Under the pieces are notes generated by a model. It was not told the origin of the DNA and did no database searches. It worked only from the letters and a program-made list of their open reading frames with translations. Positions 63,028-64,000 of a stretch of 64,000 nt of DNA are shown here, one piece after another. Within the stretch, counting starts at the first letter, position 1. Each line of letters opens with the position of its first letter. A program made the position numbers and the translations under genes. Source of the DNA: Emcibacteraceae bacterium. GTDB lineage: Bacteria; Pseudomonadota; Alphaproteobacteria; Sphingomonadales; Emcibacteraceae. The stretch lies in assembly GCA_041396985.1 (NCBI GenBank), contig JAWKXO010000001.1:186001-250000 (forward strand), read 5' to 3'.

Positions 63028-64000
63028 CTAATGGCCCGTTGTAAGTTTATAGTCAAGATTGAGAAATTTGGAGAGACTATTCAGCCTTTGGCCGACAAGT
63101 TCATTAACCATGTCTTCCATTCCCGGCTTAACACTTAAAATCAGGAATTTATCTGATTTTACCAGTTTGACAAGTTTTAGACCTTCTGACGTGCCCGCAG
63201 AAATTCTTTGTGCCAGCCTAAGTGAAAGACCAATTCTTCTGGCATAAAGCATATCTTCTGAACTGATCAGCGATCTCGCCGTTTTTACCTGTTTAACCCT
63301 GCTGGTTGTGCCGCCGTAACAGACATAAAGAGCCATGGCAATCAAGGACGCATCTGTATGGTTTACCCCGCCCAATCGGCCATAGAGCACTTCGGCCACC
63401 ACTTTTTCAGCACGGTATTCAGGATGACCGCGCCAGCCAACATCACATAAAATACAAATTGCCAGTCGCAGTCTTTTATGGTCTTCAGACTCATTCTCGA
63501 ACAGGCCATCAATCCATTTATAAAGTCTTTCACCATGATCCGGGAATCGACCGGTCATTTTTGCGACCTGATGACAGCTGATAATCAGGCTGTCCTGTTT
63601 CCTGACTTCAGGTTCCATTTCATTATAAAGGATGCCTTCACGGACACCGAATGCCGAAACGACATATTTACAGGGATTGAGAATTTTTAAAAGTCGCCAA
63701 AGAACAAGAGCGGCAAGAGGAAGGTTTTTTCGACGTTTGGTACTGATGTGGGCCCGGTATTTTTTAAGATCCTGCTCAGTCATTCTTGAGACACGTTTGG
63801 CCAGATCAATAATCTCATCAACCGGAATGACATAATTATGCATATTGATCAGGGGATATTTAGTTTCGATCATATGTATATGGGCCAGCGCCCGCCATGA
63901 TCCCCCGACGGCATAAAATTTACGGCCCTGTTCTTCCGTAATCCAGCCGACACCTTTCAGATATTCATCAATCTTCGATTTTGCAGATGGGATCCGATTG
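63028..64000 (-). CDS. ppx: Exopolyphosphatase, Ppx/GppA family (partial)
   Basis: Open at the right window edge; the visible 323 codons are the C-terminal part. The end of the ASKHA domain reads GRKFYAVGGSWRALA, followed by the HD-like helical domain (FGVREGILYNEM, CDVGWRGHPEYRAEK, VNHTDASLIAMALYVCYGG). Hydrolyses polyphosphate or pppGpp. A Met at 63873 is internal, not a start, because homologous sequence continues upstream of it. Confidence 0.92.
   Translation of the reverse strand, partial: NRIPSAKSKIDEYLKGVGWITEEQGRKFYAVGGSWRALAHIHMIETKYPLINMHNYVIPVDEIIDLAKRVSRMTEQDLKKYRAHISTKRRKNLPLAALVLWRLLKILNPCKYVVSAFGVREGILYNEMEPEVRKQDSLIISCHQVAKMTGRFPDHGERLYKWIDGLFENESEDHKRLRLAICILCDVGWRGHPEYRAEKVVAEVLYGRLGGVNHTDASLIAMALYVCYGGTTSRVKQVKTARSLISSEDMLYARRIGLSLRLAQRISAGTSEGLKLVKLVKSDKFLILSVKPGMEDMVNELVGQRLNSLSKFLNLDYKLTTGH

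Overview
The window comes from a moderately AT-rich alphaproteobacterium, probably marine. The evidence is gene order and gene type: tpiA-secG-pyrG-eno-ftsB-pdhA-pdhB-pdhC-lpd-lipA-coq10 lie in one direction, ppiD-trpE diverges from them, pdhB carried a lipoyl domain, AspRS has the alphaproteobacterial ADRSPGEFYQLD motif, and two promoters carry direct-repeat GTTC/GAAC-N7 SOS boxes. Genus is not claimed. Kordiimonadales/Emcibacterales-like lineages are a guess.

Layout. (1) 1-9,770 is accessory: a VOC protein, a small lipoprotein, a 570-bp unit bounded by 25-nt inverted repeats around a membrane ORF, bifunctional glutathionylspermidine synthetase/amidase, a stand-alone SIR2-like protein ending in a SEC-C zinc motif, two decayed 3' ends of sugar-ABC ATPase genes, a PAS_5-type protein, and a CsgG/HfaB-PEGA-like-DUF4810-GNA1162 lipoprotein operon. 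(2) 9,773-17,873 is a carbohydrate ABC transporter operon with an ArgH-family lyase inside it, divergent from a large PIG-L deacetylase gene broken by one extra A. (3) 17,851-31,146 holds a GbsR-DUF4166-epimerase-DUF4166 operon, hydrolases, a MacB/FtsX permease, a class V PLP enzyme, a flippase, a CapA protein and a secreted Asn-Pro-Tyr repeat protein under an SOS-type promoter. (4) 31,153-43,360 is core metabolism on the minus strand: FAH hydrolase, COQ10/RatA, lipA, the pyruvate dehydrogenase genes, ftsB, eno, pyrG, secG, tpiA. (5) 43,557-54,968 carries ppiD, trpE, gnd, a YibQ-type deacetylase, parE, a membrane protein, a DEAD-box helicase and a diguanylate cyclase. (6) 55,043-57,706 is a run of three secreted DUF442-type phosphatase-like genes (four domains) beside a small membrane-protein gene with an SOS box at its start. 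(7) 57,703-64,000 has chorismate mutase, a TPR/SPOR lipoprotein, aspS, rnd and a partial ppx.

How genes work together. pdhA/B/C with lpd make the pyruvate dehydrogenase complex, and lipA supplies its lipoyl groups. eno and tpiA feed pyruvate from glycolysis. trpE and chorismate mutase draw on the same chorismate. The ABC transporter, ArgH-like lyase and PIG-L protein look like one uptake-and-breakdown pathway for an N-containing glycoconjugate. The strongest leads for new biology are the SOS-box small membrane protein (57,494), the SOS-box secreted repeat protein (30,742), the SIR2/SEC-C protein (3,857), and the ABC/ArgH-like/PIG-L locus. No tRNA, rRNA, CRISPR array or complete insertion sequence was seen.
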